Source: Plazaster borealis (Eukaryota > Echinodermata > Asteroidea > Forcipulatida > Labidiasteridae). Taken from it: 64,000 nucleotides of DNA. The notes beneath the pieces were generated by a model. It was not told the origin of the DNA. It searched no databases and was given only the letters and a program-made list of their open reading frames with translations. Position numbers and translations under genes: made by a program. Positions 48,621 to 59,533 of the stretch are shown here, piece after piece. The stretch lies in contig CM037457.1 of NCBI GenBank assembly GCA_021014325.1, positions 7,422,721 to 7,486,720 on the forward strand. Reading direction: 5' to 3'. The number at the start of each line of letters is the position of its first letter. The first letter of the stretch is position 1.

Positions 48621-49936
48621 ACACAAATTAATATGGGTTTTTTTATCCCTCTATCAAACTGGTACAAAACACATCCAGATCCATGGCATGATTCAATGCC
48701 CATACACATTTTGTCATTTCTGGTTGAAAAACACCCAATGACGGCACAATGTCCCCCGGTCAGTCATGACAACTGCTTATGTGACCATTACGTTAGCTAC
48801 AGCACAACAGACCTCTACGAGCAGACGTACTGAACAATGAGCTATACTCTTGCTTCAATCTGGTGGCGTAGAATTAATAATGGAGCCAGTCTCCCGCTAC
48901 GAAACTTTATTACTTCTGTATTAAAAGATACAGTACGGGATAAGTTATCTGCTTCCTGGAGGTTTATCATATTGAATGTGCTTAACGAGTTAAAACCATG
49001 TGAGAGAAGATAACCCAAACTCATGGGGATGGATAATCTTAAGTTCCAGACGTTACGTGGTTTATATTTCACGTTATTAAAAGGACAGTCGAAGTATCAT
49101 TGACCGAAAGACGACGGATTTAGAAATAATGTGTTTTTCTTCCATCAATCGTTCGTTCTGTAGCGGCCGTTTTGAGGTTGGGATCGTACTGCATAACTTG
49201 TTCTTTGTCAGGCTGCCGAGGGTGGTTATTGGCTCAAGTTTAGGAAGGTAATCTCTGGTTGTAATTAAAAGCCCGTTGTATACCATCTTGATGATAGTTT
49301 ATTTGGTCTGATGGGGAGGCGCAAATTTTGGACTAATCAAATCGCAAAACCAATCTATACCTGCATTTCAAATCTGATAAATCATTTGTTTAAAGTACTT
49401 CACAATTGTCCTGCAGAAACTGCACAAATGATTTTGTTTGACATCCTTTTTATTACCCCACGTGTTTTGAAGTAGAACATACATGCAGCTGTGTTTTTGC
49501 AGAAAAAGAGGAAAATGCCTAAACACACATAGTACTTCAGTTTTCTGTGGAATCAAAATGAAAGAAAAAGAGAAGAAATCAGCTTATCAGCTGATAAGTT
49601 GCATGTCTGAGATAAACAGACACTTATACGCATGCGCACCTCATTTAACATGTAGACCTACTGATTCCTAAATGAAGGGAAGTTTTTTCATGTTTCTTGA
49701 AATCCCGAAACATGATTGCACATTTCTGAAAACCATGATGTTTAATGCGTCTAAACTTTTTGAAATTTCACATGTGGCATGCCTATCGGCCTACAAAATA
49801 ATATTTATTTCTCGTAATTGTCTGTGTCCAAAATACATGTATTGTGCATTAAAAACTTGGTTGGAGTTGCCTACAGTAGCAGTCACTTGCCTGAAGTGAA
49901 TTGTTGTCAGTCTTTATACATGTACATCTCGTTTTA

Positions 49937-49979
49937 AGAGATGTAGGCCTACATGTGGACACGGTAGGCCTACATCTCT
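49937..49979. repeat. Perfect 16-bp stem hairpin built from two TAGGCCTA palindromes
   Basis: AGAGATGTAGGCCTAC and its exact reverse complement GTAGGCCTACATCTCT are separated by 11 bases. Confidence 0.9.
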
Positions 49980-52061
49980 AGTTCACTGTAGTGTTAAATT
50001 ATAGTCTGACATTATTGTGATATAGTTTCAAGCCAATATGTTGCTTCACGTTATCGAATGCAACATATCTGAATTCTCTTAACAGAAAACCTTAAAAATG
50101 ATAAGTTTTAATCTGATTATAGTTTCAATCGAATTGTTATATGTTTATATCAATCACTGCAAATCTTCCGTTTCATTTGAAAGACCCTCCAAATCAGAAT
50201 GAACGTACAAAACCCCTTGACATAACAAGAATTATATTTCCTTATTTCACTAAAACGTGATCATCTGGATGAAAATCTTTACAATTGGATATTTTTGCCT
50301 TCATGGTTACGCACATGGTGTGTTTGCTGACTATATCTTCATACTTTCCAAAAACAAATGATGAATTATCCTGGTCTTTGAAATTGAGCTGTATGGGGAT
50401 CGAGGCCAGTGATTTTATCAACGTCAATGTTTATGATTTATGATATTCTTGCAAGAAGTTGTCACGAGGGAAACTTAATGATATAATGTATATCAAAATA
50501 GAACAAAGCTTGAGAGGGTTCATGATACTTATAAAGGTCGCTGTCATTAAAACAATAGGTACTCTGTTATAATGGTAAGCTGGTTAACTCATTAGCCTTG
50601 CAGTCATCAATACTTGTCATCAATGAGAATGGAGCGGTCTAAGGAATGCGTGATATCTGACCAACAACGCCCAAGGGCTAAGCCGTTCTCTCATTCACAC
50701 TCATTGCTACCAATCTCCCAGATCTTTTTCAGATTACTGTACTTGAAGTTGTCAAGACCTTGGTTGTTATTCGACATGTACTGGGTTTAAACCCTTTGGA
50801 ATAAAATGGTTTTGGAAGAAGCCCACGGGGTAAAAAAAGGTGGTCCCATGGAGTTGAAGACAATCCTGAGTATAGGGTTGGGTCTCCCACATGGCCCGTA
50901 ATAATCGATCAGTATGCCGTGCGTTGATGGACATTTTATAAGTAAGCATCCGTTTTTAGAATTGTTTTGTGTTTGCGAAAGAATCCATGAGTTATGAATC
51001 TTGGAAAAACATTAAAAAACAAATTTCCCACCAAAAGGTAGTATTTGGTAAATATTTTAAATGAAAGCCAATTTAGACACATTTTATTTTGTCGGCCTTG
51101 TCAGTACGCCTAGCTGCGATTTCCGACTTGAAGTGTGGCATGCAAAAAGCGCCTTGCAAGATATTTTTTTTGTGCTAGCTATCCTCGTGACCCTTGCATG
51201 GAGGTATATTGAATAGTTATACTACCAAGCGAAAATGTGCATCAACACTGACTGTGAAAGATATTCGCCAAACATTTCGGGTCTGATGTTCAAATTGAAA
51301 AAGAAAAAACATCTTGCCAAAGGTGTTGATTAAATATTCATTTTGTGTTTTCGTTTGTTGATAATTTGCTTGATACTTCGGTAACAATAGGCCCCCTTTA
51401 ACTCATCCGAAACAATTTATGAACTGATTATTGCTTTACATTGTTATATTTTATTTATTCCCCATAACACAAGAAAACCATTGGAGGGATGGCAAATAGT
51501 TCTGCATGATAAACAGGGATTTGGTCTATGGACCTCCACGGTAGGGAGAGTGCTACATTGTACCTTAACAGGGGTGTCATTTTCAATGTCCAGCTCAGTA
51601 GGGTTATTCCAAGTTATGGTTTGGGGTTAGAGGATAGTTTAGTACATTGGCCAACTGTGGGACTACCTGTGTTTCGATTCATTTGAAACCGTTACTTGAC
51701 ATGACCAAGTGAATTTACCTTCAAGTTTAGATCATTTTTTCTCAAAAACTTAATTTGGAAAATACATATGTCCCTTGGTGTGGTTAGAGACGAATCGGCC
51801 ACCTAATCAAATATTCTATGAACTTTCTTGTTAGAGGTTAAATAAACTAATGTGCATTATTTTCACTCAGTCAGACATACACCCCTCCGTGATTAGCAAG
51901 TTTAACCTCTTAGGAAGTAAATGATACTGAAATTGAATAGCAGATGTCTCGCCATGTGGTCAATGCGGTTACATACCTTCACAAAGCTACATACTTGTAG
52001 GCGTGAACATCACAATCATTAACAATTTGAGTCAAAACAAATTTAACTGAAATGTAACGTA

Positions 52062-52434
52062 TTAAAGGCACTTTGGTAATTGTCAAAGAGCAGTGTTTTC
52101 ACTTGGTGTATCCCATCATATGCATAAAATAACGAGCCTGTAAAAACTTGGGCTCAATTGGTCATCTAAGTTGCAAGAAAATGATGAAAGAAAAAACACC
52201 CCTTGTTGTACAAATTTGTGTGCTTTCAGATAGGAATAAAAACTTCTTGCAACAAGTTTTTATTATTTTAGGGAGAAATTACCTCTTTCTCAAAAACTAC
52301 GTTACTTCAGAGGGAGTCGTTTCTCACAATGTTTTATACTATCAACAGCTCTCCGCTGCTCGTTACCAAGTAAGTTTTTATGCTAATAGATATTTTGAGT
52401 AATTACCAAACGTGTAGGCCTACAGGGCCTTTAA
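52062..52434. mobile_element. MITE family A, copy A7
   Basis: TTAAAGGCACTTTGGTAATT (shortened left end) to GGGCCTTTAA. The right terminus carries an extra GGCCTA, giving TAGGCCTA at 52415-52422, where other copies read CGTGTACAGTGCC. Confidence 0.88.
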
Positions 52435-53321
52435 TGATTAATATGAAAGTTCTCTGTTTATAAAAATAATACCAACAATCCTCCAGAGAAATATTTCAAA
52501 CTGAAATACTGTCAAAATAATAAAATTACAAAAATGTATTTGAAATCCGTAGGTTGCTTGTCTTGATTGCTGCAATTGAAATAAGCCCCATATGAAGGTG
52601 CACAAAATCCCTGACAAAACAAACCGTGTGGTTATTTTCACCAAACATGGCTTCTGAATTAGATGACATTTTCACAGGTTGGTTGCATGGTGTGTTTTTT
52701 GAAAATTGGAGGTTGGGAGAGATTTTACTCTTTTAAAAAACCAATGATGTATTTTCCTTAAAAAAGGACATAATTATTGTGTTTGATGACAGGGTAGATC
52801 ATATTCTATTTCTTTATGAGTAGTGTTGTAATTACACAGGCTTGACTGAAGCTTAATGTAACATTACTAAAGGTACAAATCCCAAATAGCATTTATGAGG
52901 GTGGACTTGCTAAAAATACTGAATAAGTCATTTAACCGAAGTTCACAAGTGGAACTGCGCTTTTGGTTCAATTATGGGTGTACTAACATTCAATATAAAG
53001 TGTTACACTCTTTGTCAGGACTTCCACTACATAGACTTTCAAAACCAAGTTTAATCAAGGTATGATCCATGATTACATAACATGAACTAAAATATCTCCC
53101 AACCCAACTAGAAAATCATGCCATTCCTTCATATTCCACAGGTACACAATTTATATTCTTCCTTTGACCTGAGACCAATACCATGGTGCTACTCCAAGCA
53201 GAATTATGTGTTTTTTCAATTGTCAATTATTTTTTATTTTCTGTCTTTACTGTGCATTAGGTTGTATACACAAGCAAGTAACCAAGGAAACAGAGCATAG
53301 CCGGTTCAATTCCTCAGTTGA
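52435..53321. other. Region upstream of the protocadherin
   Basis: Includes a family L repeat (52595-52712). Any promoter or 5' UTR exon of the protocadherin could lie here or further upstream; nothing decisive is visible. The 5' leader just before 53322 has no in-frame ATG close by. Confidence 0.4.
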
Positions 53322-56171
53322 ATGAGACCATCCTTCAAAATGACATTCCCAACAATAACATTGTTTTGGATCTTGATATGTAGTCTGTTACCTATTGTTA
53401 GAACCCAAGAGATAACCTACAATGTACCTGAGGAGGAGGTTGGATATCATGTAGGCAACTTGGTGGATGATCTTACCTTGCCAACTGACTCTGCTACCCG
53501 ATTCCAGTTTCTAACCACTGCATCAGCAAACCTGACCTATTTTGAACTAAACAGTGTTACTGGTGATATCACGACAATACAGAAAATTGATAGGGAAATT
53601 ATTTGCCCAATACGGAGTGACACATGTCAATATGAGTTAGAGGTACTGGTCTTGCCTCAGTCTTCCTATCGCTTCATTCGTATTCATGTAATTATTGAAG
53701 ATATCAATGACAATGCTCCATCATTTAGTCAACTCACTCTTCCTCTTGAAGTACCAGAGACAGTAGCAATTGGTACCAAGATCCCCCTTGAGAATGCTGA
53801 AGATCCAGATGTGGGGGTCAATTCTGTTCAACATTATGAACTTCTTAATGACTACGGTGGAAAGTTTGGAGTCTTCCTTCATCATTATGCTGATAATTCT
53901 GTATTGCTGCAACTTGAAGTAACTGGTGAATTGGATCGAGAGAGTCGTGGTTCATATCTATTGACTCTTCTGGCCCATGATGGAGGAAATCCTCCCCTCA
54001 CAGGTTCAGTTACCTTAAATGTAACAGTACTGGATTCAAATGATAATACTCCACAGTTCCAACGGTCCAGTTATGCAGTCAGTATTGAAGAGAATACAGC
54101 TAAAGGTACTGAGATCTTGAAAGTAGAAGCCATGGATCCTGATTGGGGCACCAATGGACAGATTCAATACTCATTTAGTAGTAGTGTTACACAAGCTGCA
54201 AGACAAGTACTGGAAATTGATGGTGCCTCAGGAAGTATAAGTGTCAAAGGAATACTTGATCATGAGCAGCAGGCAAGCTACCAGTTGATTATTCAAGCAA
54301 CAAATAGAGTTACTAACCCAGTGCCTGATTTTACTACAGTGACTATAGATATCATTGACATGAATGATAATGCCCCTTCATTGACCATTAATGCACTTGC
54401 AGATGGTACTAATGAACAGGTACATGTATTGGAGAACACTTCAATTGGCACTTTAATTGCATTCATCAAAGCATCAGATCCAGATAGTGGCAGAAGTGGA
54501 GATGTACGCATATCATTGTCTAATACTCACGCTGATTTTGGGCTTCAAGAAGTCAGTGAAGGGCAATACTTTATTGCCTCTTTGCGAGCATTAGATAGGG
54601 AAACACTGCAGGTATATAACATTTCAGTTAAAGCAGAAGATCATGGGTCTCCAGCAAGGAGCACTGTTCAATATATGCTCATCAATGTGGAGGACATCAA
54701 TGATAATGCTCCATACTTTTCTTCCCCGATCTACTACACCAGCATCCAAGAAAACAATGTTCCTCCTACGCCTGTTATTACTCTTACAGCTACAGACCCT
54801 GATGAAGGGACAAATAGTGATATTATTTATCATGTATGGATGGAAGGAAATGACTTTGTTGTTGACCCTTCCTCGGGTGTTGTAACTGCTAACATTGTGT
54901 TTGATCGAGAGGTTCAGTCTTCCCTGAATATGCGCATTAGTGCATGTGACAAAGGCCTACCCATCTTGTGCAGAAATGCTACAGTGGTCATTGATATTGA
55001 AGATCAGAATGACAACCGACCACAAATTCAGCAGTCCAGCTACCAATTCACAGTAACTGAAAATGAGTTGGTCAACTCTGTGGTTGGTTATATCAAAGCC
55101 ACAGACCCCGATTATGGTCAGAATTCACAGCTTGCATACACAATCCAAGAAGCAGATGCAAATGGTGCAAGTGAGTTTTTTCGTATTATAGAACAAACAG
55201 GAAAGCTACTCACTACCAGGAATATTGACCGAGAAGAGCACGATTCATTTGAATTCACAGTGAAAGTATCTGATCATGGTTTTACACAGCAAGCTTCTCA
55301 TGTACATGTCAGCATTATTGTACATGATGAAAATGATAATGCTCCTCATGTTGTCTACCCAAATACAGTTGATGATACTTTCTTCATCCCTGATACAGCT
55401 GAGCCAGGATTCCTAGTTGTACCTGTTGATGTTTCTGACCCAGACCAAGGACTGAACTCACAGTTATCATTCAGCATGGGTAGTGGAAACAGAGATGGCA
55501 TATTTGGAGTTAATAGCGCTGGTCAACTGATAACAGCTCAAACAATACAAACCAAATGGGAAGGAGTACACAAAGTAACTGTTCAAATCTCAGATGGCGG
55601 TGAAGCACCTCAGATCAAAACGTTAGCCATAACTGTGGTTATTACTGATTTAGATTTCAACATGTCACTACCAGCGAATGTGTTCTTTAAGCGATTTAAT
55701 CTGACAGCAGCTGACTTTGGTCTTGATGATGACAAGGCGCCACATAGTGACAATAATCCCATAACAACTTGGCCTGTTATAACTGCTATTGTTCTTGGTT
55801 CCACAGTTCTGCTGCTCCTTCTTGTTATTATTCTGATTCATTTCAAATGCCGATCCAGGCCCACATCAAAGCAGACGTATAAAGAACCCTCTAATTTGTC
55901 CAATAGTGACACTGTAACAAGTGTGGAATACTTCACTGAAAGTCATGGTATGTCTCAACAAAGAAAGCTATCGACAGACTCCTCCCAAGTCTCAATAACC
56001 ACATCATTAAGTTCAATACCATCCAAGAATATCATGAAATGGCGAGCGCAAGCAGCACAGAATGGTTCCATGGATTCAAGACTTGGAAACCTTCAGATGA
56101 CAACATTTGGTAGCAACTCTGATGTTAGGTCGGATATATCAGCCAGACAAACACCAGATAATGATGCAGAG
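53322..56171 (+). CDS. Protocadherin exon 1: signal peptide, EC1-EC7, membrane helix, proximal tail
   Basis: 950 codons. The signal peptide spans about residues 7-29 (ILICSLLPIVRTQ). Calcium-binding linkers mark the repeat ends: DINDNAP 127-133 (EC1), DSNDNTP 238-244 (EC2), DMNDNAP 346-352 (EC3), DINDNAP 458-464 (EC4), DQNDNRP 561-567 (EC5) and DENDNAP 669-675 (EC6). EC7 runs to about 785 and, as usual for a membrane-proximal repeat, lacks a closing linker. EC1 has the protocadherin-specific disulphide loop, CPIRSDTC. EC5 has an extra cysteine pair (SACDKG, LCRN). The tail holds MTTFGS (926-931), which fits the WIRS consensus for binding the WAVE complex. The exon ends GAG/GTAATT. Reading on through the donor would give a short tail ending MPWC, possible if the intron is retained. 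Confidence 0.93.
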
Positions 56172-58228
56172 GTAATTTCAACAACTCTTAACAGAATAAT
56201 GCCTTGGTGTTAGATATACCACAAGAAAACAATTTGACACTTGCCCGGCCTTCATTCACTTTTTACATTTTTTTTTTAGATTTTCAAAAAGTAACCTCCC
56301 ATCAAAAAATGGGGAAAATACTTTCAAATTTGACATTTGGCATGATTACAAAAAAATAAGTAAAACAATAAAAATAAAATGAGGTCAAGAATAATTATTT
56401 TTAATATCTATTTTCACAATTTGTTAAAAGATAACTCTAAATCTTTTGATATGAATGGAAGAGAAATTTTCAAAAAAATGTAACTGCAAGAAACTATTGT
56501 TAACTTGAGAAGCATTCTATATTTGACAATTTCAATTTCCATATTGAGATTGTAATTTGTTTCCTTGTTATGTGTTTTTCTGCATTTATTTTAGGTGCAG
56601 AAACTCTTACATGTAGCTCAACTTCACAGTGAGACAGATGCTGTTAGTGATAACTCTAATAGGAGTAGCTATGACAGTGGTCAGGGTGATCATGATTATC
56701 ATGATTCTAACCATGATCATTACACTCCATCAGACCGTGTCCGATCTGCATCATGCCCAAGACTTTCCAATTCATCTCAACAAGGTAATAAAATCATACT
56801 GATGCTGATAATTGGACTGCATTAGAAAATTTGTCTGCAACAAAACTGTTTGCATTTTAGAGAACATTTAAATCTGAGACTTACACATGTGTTGTAAGTG
56901 TATTAAATGAAAGGGAAAAAATCAAACTTTTTACAATCCAAGAAAAACCAAGCTATCTGAAACTACAGCTCAATGATTCACTTCACTTTCAGAAATGCAT
57001 GTAGCAATCAACAGTTCACTGTAAAGGAGGCTCAAGTCTTGGGCCAGTTGGGCCAGTGAACTCATGACTGGAAAAGTCCAACGGTCTTGTGTTTTTGTTC
57101 AGATTTTGACTTTCAGTCTGATAAATATTTTTCTGTTGCATATTGACAAATATTTACCCATGATACAAACGAGATAAATCTTCTCTTAGTGCTTGTTCAA
57201 ATTAAAACAGTTCAAATGTTATACCGAAGGTGGTTTTTGGTTGTTTTTAAAAAAAAATTCAATTCTTGTAAAAAATAAATCTGGTCCAGTATACATTTTG
57301 AGCTACAAGCCCTGCGGTCCTGAGGATTTTCCCCCTAAATTCAAGCCCTGGACACCATCTTACTTTCTAAGCAATCAGGTTGAACATTTTGAGGTCATCC
57401 ATATGCAAACCTGACATCAATGACAAGCAGGTCTCTTGAACTTTAGAAAAACAAGAATAATACTTCATCTTAGATTCTTTTCATAAACCATATTTATGTT
57501 TTGTTTCAGGAGGTCCTTATAACAGAGACAACTACATGGCAAGTCCAAACTGTACTCCTGAATGTGCAACATTGGGCCACTCTGACCAATGCTGGGATCA
57601 TACATCGACCCCGCGTAGACCACGTTCAGCTTCATCCAGTATCTATTCACAACAACCCATACATAAACCAATCAGCATGTATGCTAACAGATCTATGGGA
57701 TACCATGGAAAGCCTCATGTTATAAACAATGACAGAACATCCTATGATAACTATGACAATGCCACTCCCCACAGTAATACCTTCCCAAGAAACACTGGTA
57801 CCAGTGCTTCCCAGGTAACCAACACTCATCAAAATGGCTTCAATACAGGACCATCAGCTAAACAACGTTCCAATAGTTCACACTGCAATGCTTCAACATC
57901 AGATCATAGTAATAATGGCAAACATTATAGAAACAATGCTACACCATTGATTTTATCTCCAATAACAGAGGATCCAATGGAGTTAACAGATAGTAAGAAT
58001 TCCATCGCAACAAACGATGTCAATGAAGAGTATGATTATCACCATGGAAACACTGACCAGGTTTACCCAATCAGCACTTTGATACGTCATAAAGATGGTT
58101 CAGTGTATGCTAGATATGACAGTTATGGCCAGCCTGACTCCTACTCATCAACAGGACATGATGCTACAGAAACTGACTATGGATATCGAAGTGATGTTAT
58201 TGGTGATATGACTCCTGAATACTATTGA
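53322..58228 (+). CDS. Delta-type (non-clustered) protocadherin, three coding exons
   Basis: Single-pass cell-surface adhesion protein of the cadherin superfamily, expected to mediate calcium-dependent homophilic contacts. Model: 53322-56171, 56595-56784 and 57510-58228, all with GT-AG introns in phase, giving 1252 residues. It has a signal peptide, seven cadherin repeats, one membrane helix (about 818-842) and a cytoplasmic tail of about 410 residues. Seven repeats fit the delta-1 group (PCDH1/7/9/11 type); delta-2 members have six. The tail has YDSGQGDHDYHDS, resembling conserved motif CM2, and CTPECATLGHSDQCW, resembling the GHSDxCW segment of delta protocadherins. The PP1-binding RRVTF (CM3) motif of delta-1 members was not seen. 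The ectodomain and membrane helix in one large exon, with the tail split over small exons, is typical of protocadherins. Translation may start at Met1 or at Met7 (53340), whose context leads straight into the hydrophobic signal. Non-coding 5' exons are likely but not identified. Assignment to a specific vertebrate orthologue is not possible here. Confidence 0.93.
56595..56784 (+). CDS. Protocadherin exon 2: CM2-like motif
   Basis: Acceptor TTATTTTAG precedes GTGCAGAAACTC (VQKLLHVAQLHSE) and donor CAACAAG/GTAATA closes it. 190 bp, phase 0 in and phase 1 out. Encodes the acidic, His-rich YDSGQGDHDYHDS segment and a serine-rich basic stretch (RVRSASCPRLS). Confidence 0.88.
57510..58228 (+). CDS. 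Protocadherin exon 3: distal tail and stop
   Basis: Acceptor TTTGTTTCAG precedes GAGGTCC, completing the split Gly codon. Encodes CTPECATLGHSDQCW, a basic RRPRSASSS segment, long Asn/Ser/His-rich low-complexity stretches and a tyrosine-rich end (MTPEYY), with TGA at 58226-58228. The tyrosines near the terminus could be phosphorylated; that is inference. Confidence 0.88.
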
Positions 58229-58714
58229 TCCTTGCAGTCAATGCAGTCATCTTTATCTTCATCTGCAAGTTGACAATTACAGAACTGCATCAACTCATAC
58301 ATGTCATAGCAATTCTTTTACTGTGTAGTATAAATCATATGCTTCCATCAATCCTTGGACACCAACATGCATAAAACTGTGTTTGACTGAAATAGAGCCG
58401 AGGTTGAGCTGTGCTTATTATAACATTAATGTTTTGGCACACATTCGGCATTCACAGCCATACACGTGTTGGTGCGCAAGTTTACGCATGCGCTAATGAG
58501 TAACGCAATCAATACATACGGTACTCAATTAAAAATATTTTAGTATGCATGAAGCATAGCAGCTGCAAACCGTCCCAAGTGTCCTAAAGTTATCAATATA
58601 GGATTCCTATATTAAATTTTGGAGTGTCGGAACAGTACACATGGCAAAATAAAGAATGACGCATGACACATGTTCCACCAATCAAATGACAAGGATCTAT
58701 AAATGTGGTATATA
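58229..58714 (+). other. Probable 3' UTR start, with a dispersed repeat
   Basis: Follows the protocadherin stop. A possible poly(A) signal, AATAAA, at 58648-58653 lies inside the repeat at 58590-58712; other AATAAA-like sites occur as far as 60.9 kb. The real transcript end cannot be fixed from sequence. Confidence 0.4.
58590..58712 (+). repeat. Dispersed repeat family I, copy 1
   Basis: TATCAATATAGGA, ACATGGCAAAATAAAG and CCACCAATCAAATGACAAGG recur in order at 61730-61862. Confidence 0.75.
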
Positions 58715-59531
58715 AACTGCTCACAAAAAGTTAGGAAACTTTTTTAAATCAAGTATATTTTTATTATTTATTACTCCCTTTGTATATGTTATATATCAAT
58801 GCAAAGCTGAAGTGTTCCTCTTTAAAATGATACCACATTTGCAATGATTACATGTTGCTGAAATTGGCTACATGAATGACCATGAGGCAAAGTCACAAAT
58901 CAAATGTGCCAAAATTACTGTTATCTGTGCTAAACAGTCAATACGTAATGATCAATAATCAAACCGGTCAAGCTTGAGAACCATGAATGATTTACACAAA
59001 TATTTGCCCCAGTGAACACACCACACACATTTAACAGTCCAGACCTGAATCCCCTGGAATATCTGTCCGCGCCAGAACCACCAACACATCAACTGTGGCT
59101 GACCTAACTAGGTACCTTAATGAAGAATGGAACGCTATCCCTCAGCAGCGCATCACCAGACTTGTGTGCAGCATGAGAAGAAGGTGCCAGGCTGTCATCA
59201 ACGCCTTCGGATCATCCACTCATTACTGAACTTCTTGTCTCAATAAAGAGGATTAAGATCACTAAGTTGTCTTGCTTGTTTGAATTACAGTGTCAATTTG
59301 TTTGTTCACACAGTAACACAAAATTGCTAATTTTGGCACATTTGATTTGTGACTTTGTCTCATTCTCATTAATGTGGCCAAGTCCAGCAACATGTCATCA
59401 TTGCACATTTGGTATCATTTTAAAGAAGAACACTTCAGCTTTCTATTGATATGCAACACAATACAAGAGGGTAATAAATAATAAAAAATAAACACGATTA
59501 AAAAAAGTTTCCTAACTTTTTGTGAGCAGTT
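58715..59531 (+). mobile_element. Tc1-type transposon relic
   Basis: TA target on both sides (58713-58714 and 59532-59533). Inverted ends AACTGCTCACAAAAAG and CTTTTTGTGAGCAGTT belong to arms of more than 200 bp, nearly identical to those of the MITE at 19235-19696. The interior keeps the 3' part of a transposase gene. It is inserted directly next to repeat I, in the presumed 3' UTR of the protocadherin. Confidence 0.92.
59036..59229 (+). pseudogene. Tc1 transposase C-terminal fragment
   Basis: SPDLNPLEYL is the conserved block carrying the catalytic Glu of DD34E Tc1 transposases. After a short deletion and frame change, the next frame reads LNEEWNAIPQQRITRLVCSM and RRRCQAVINAFG, then stops at 59227-59229; this is the usual Tc1 C terminus. 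The DNA-binding domain and both catalytic Asp residues are gone. Confidence 0.9.
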
Positions 59532-59533
59532 TA

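Larger units (their letters stand above)
43917..52061. other. Intergenic DNA with scattered repeats, no confident gene
   Basis: Holds MITE family D copy 2 (46177-46379), a poly-C/purine tract (48540-48620), a hairpin (49937-49979) and a family L copy (50195-50335). TAGGCCTA occurs at 44852, 49944 and 49965, and TAGGGCCTA at 47580. A 67-codon minus-strand stretch at 45646-45849 looks coiled-coil-like (SLDTENAALKEQL) and is discussed as a finding. Confidence 0.45.

Noticed and set aside
48466..48741. Lys/Glu-rich open frame
   Set aside because: Translation of the purine-only tract after the poly-C run.
53721..55804. Minus-strand open frames under the protocadherin
   Set aside because: Shadows of the plus-strand cadherin coding sequence.
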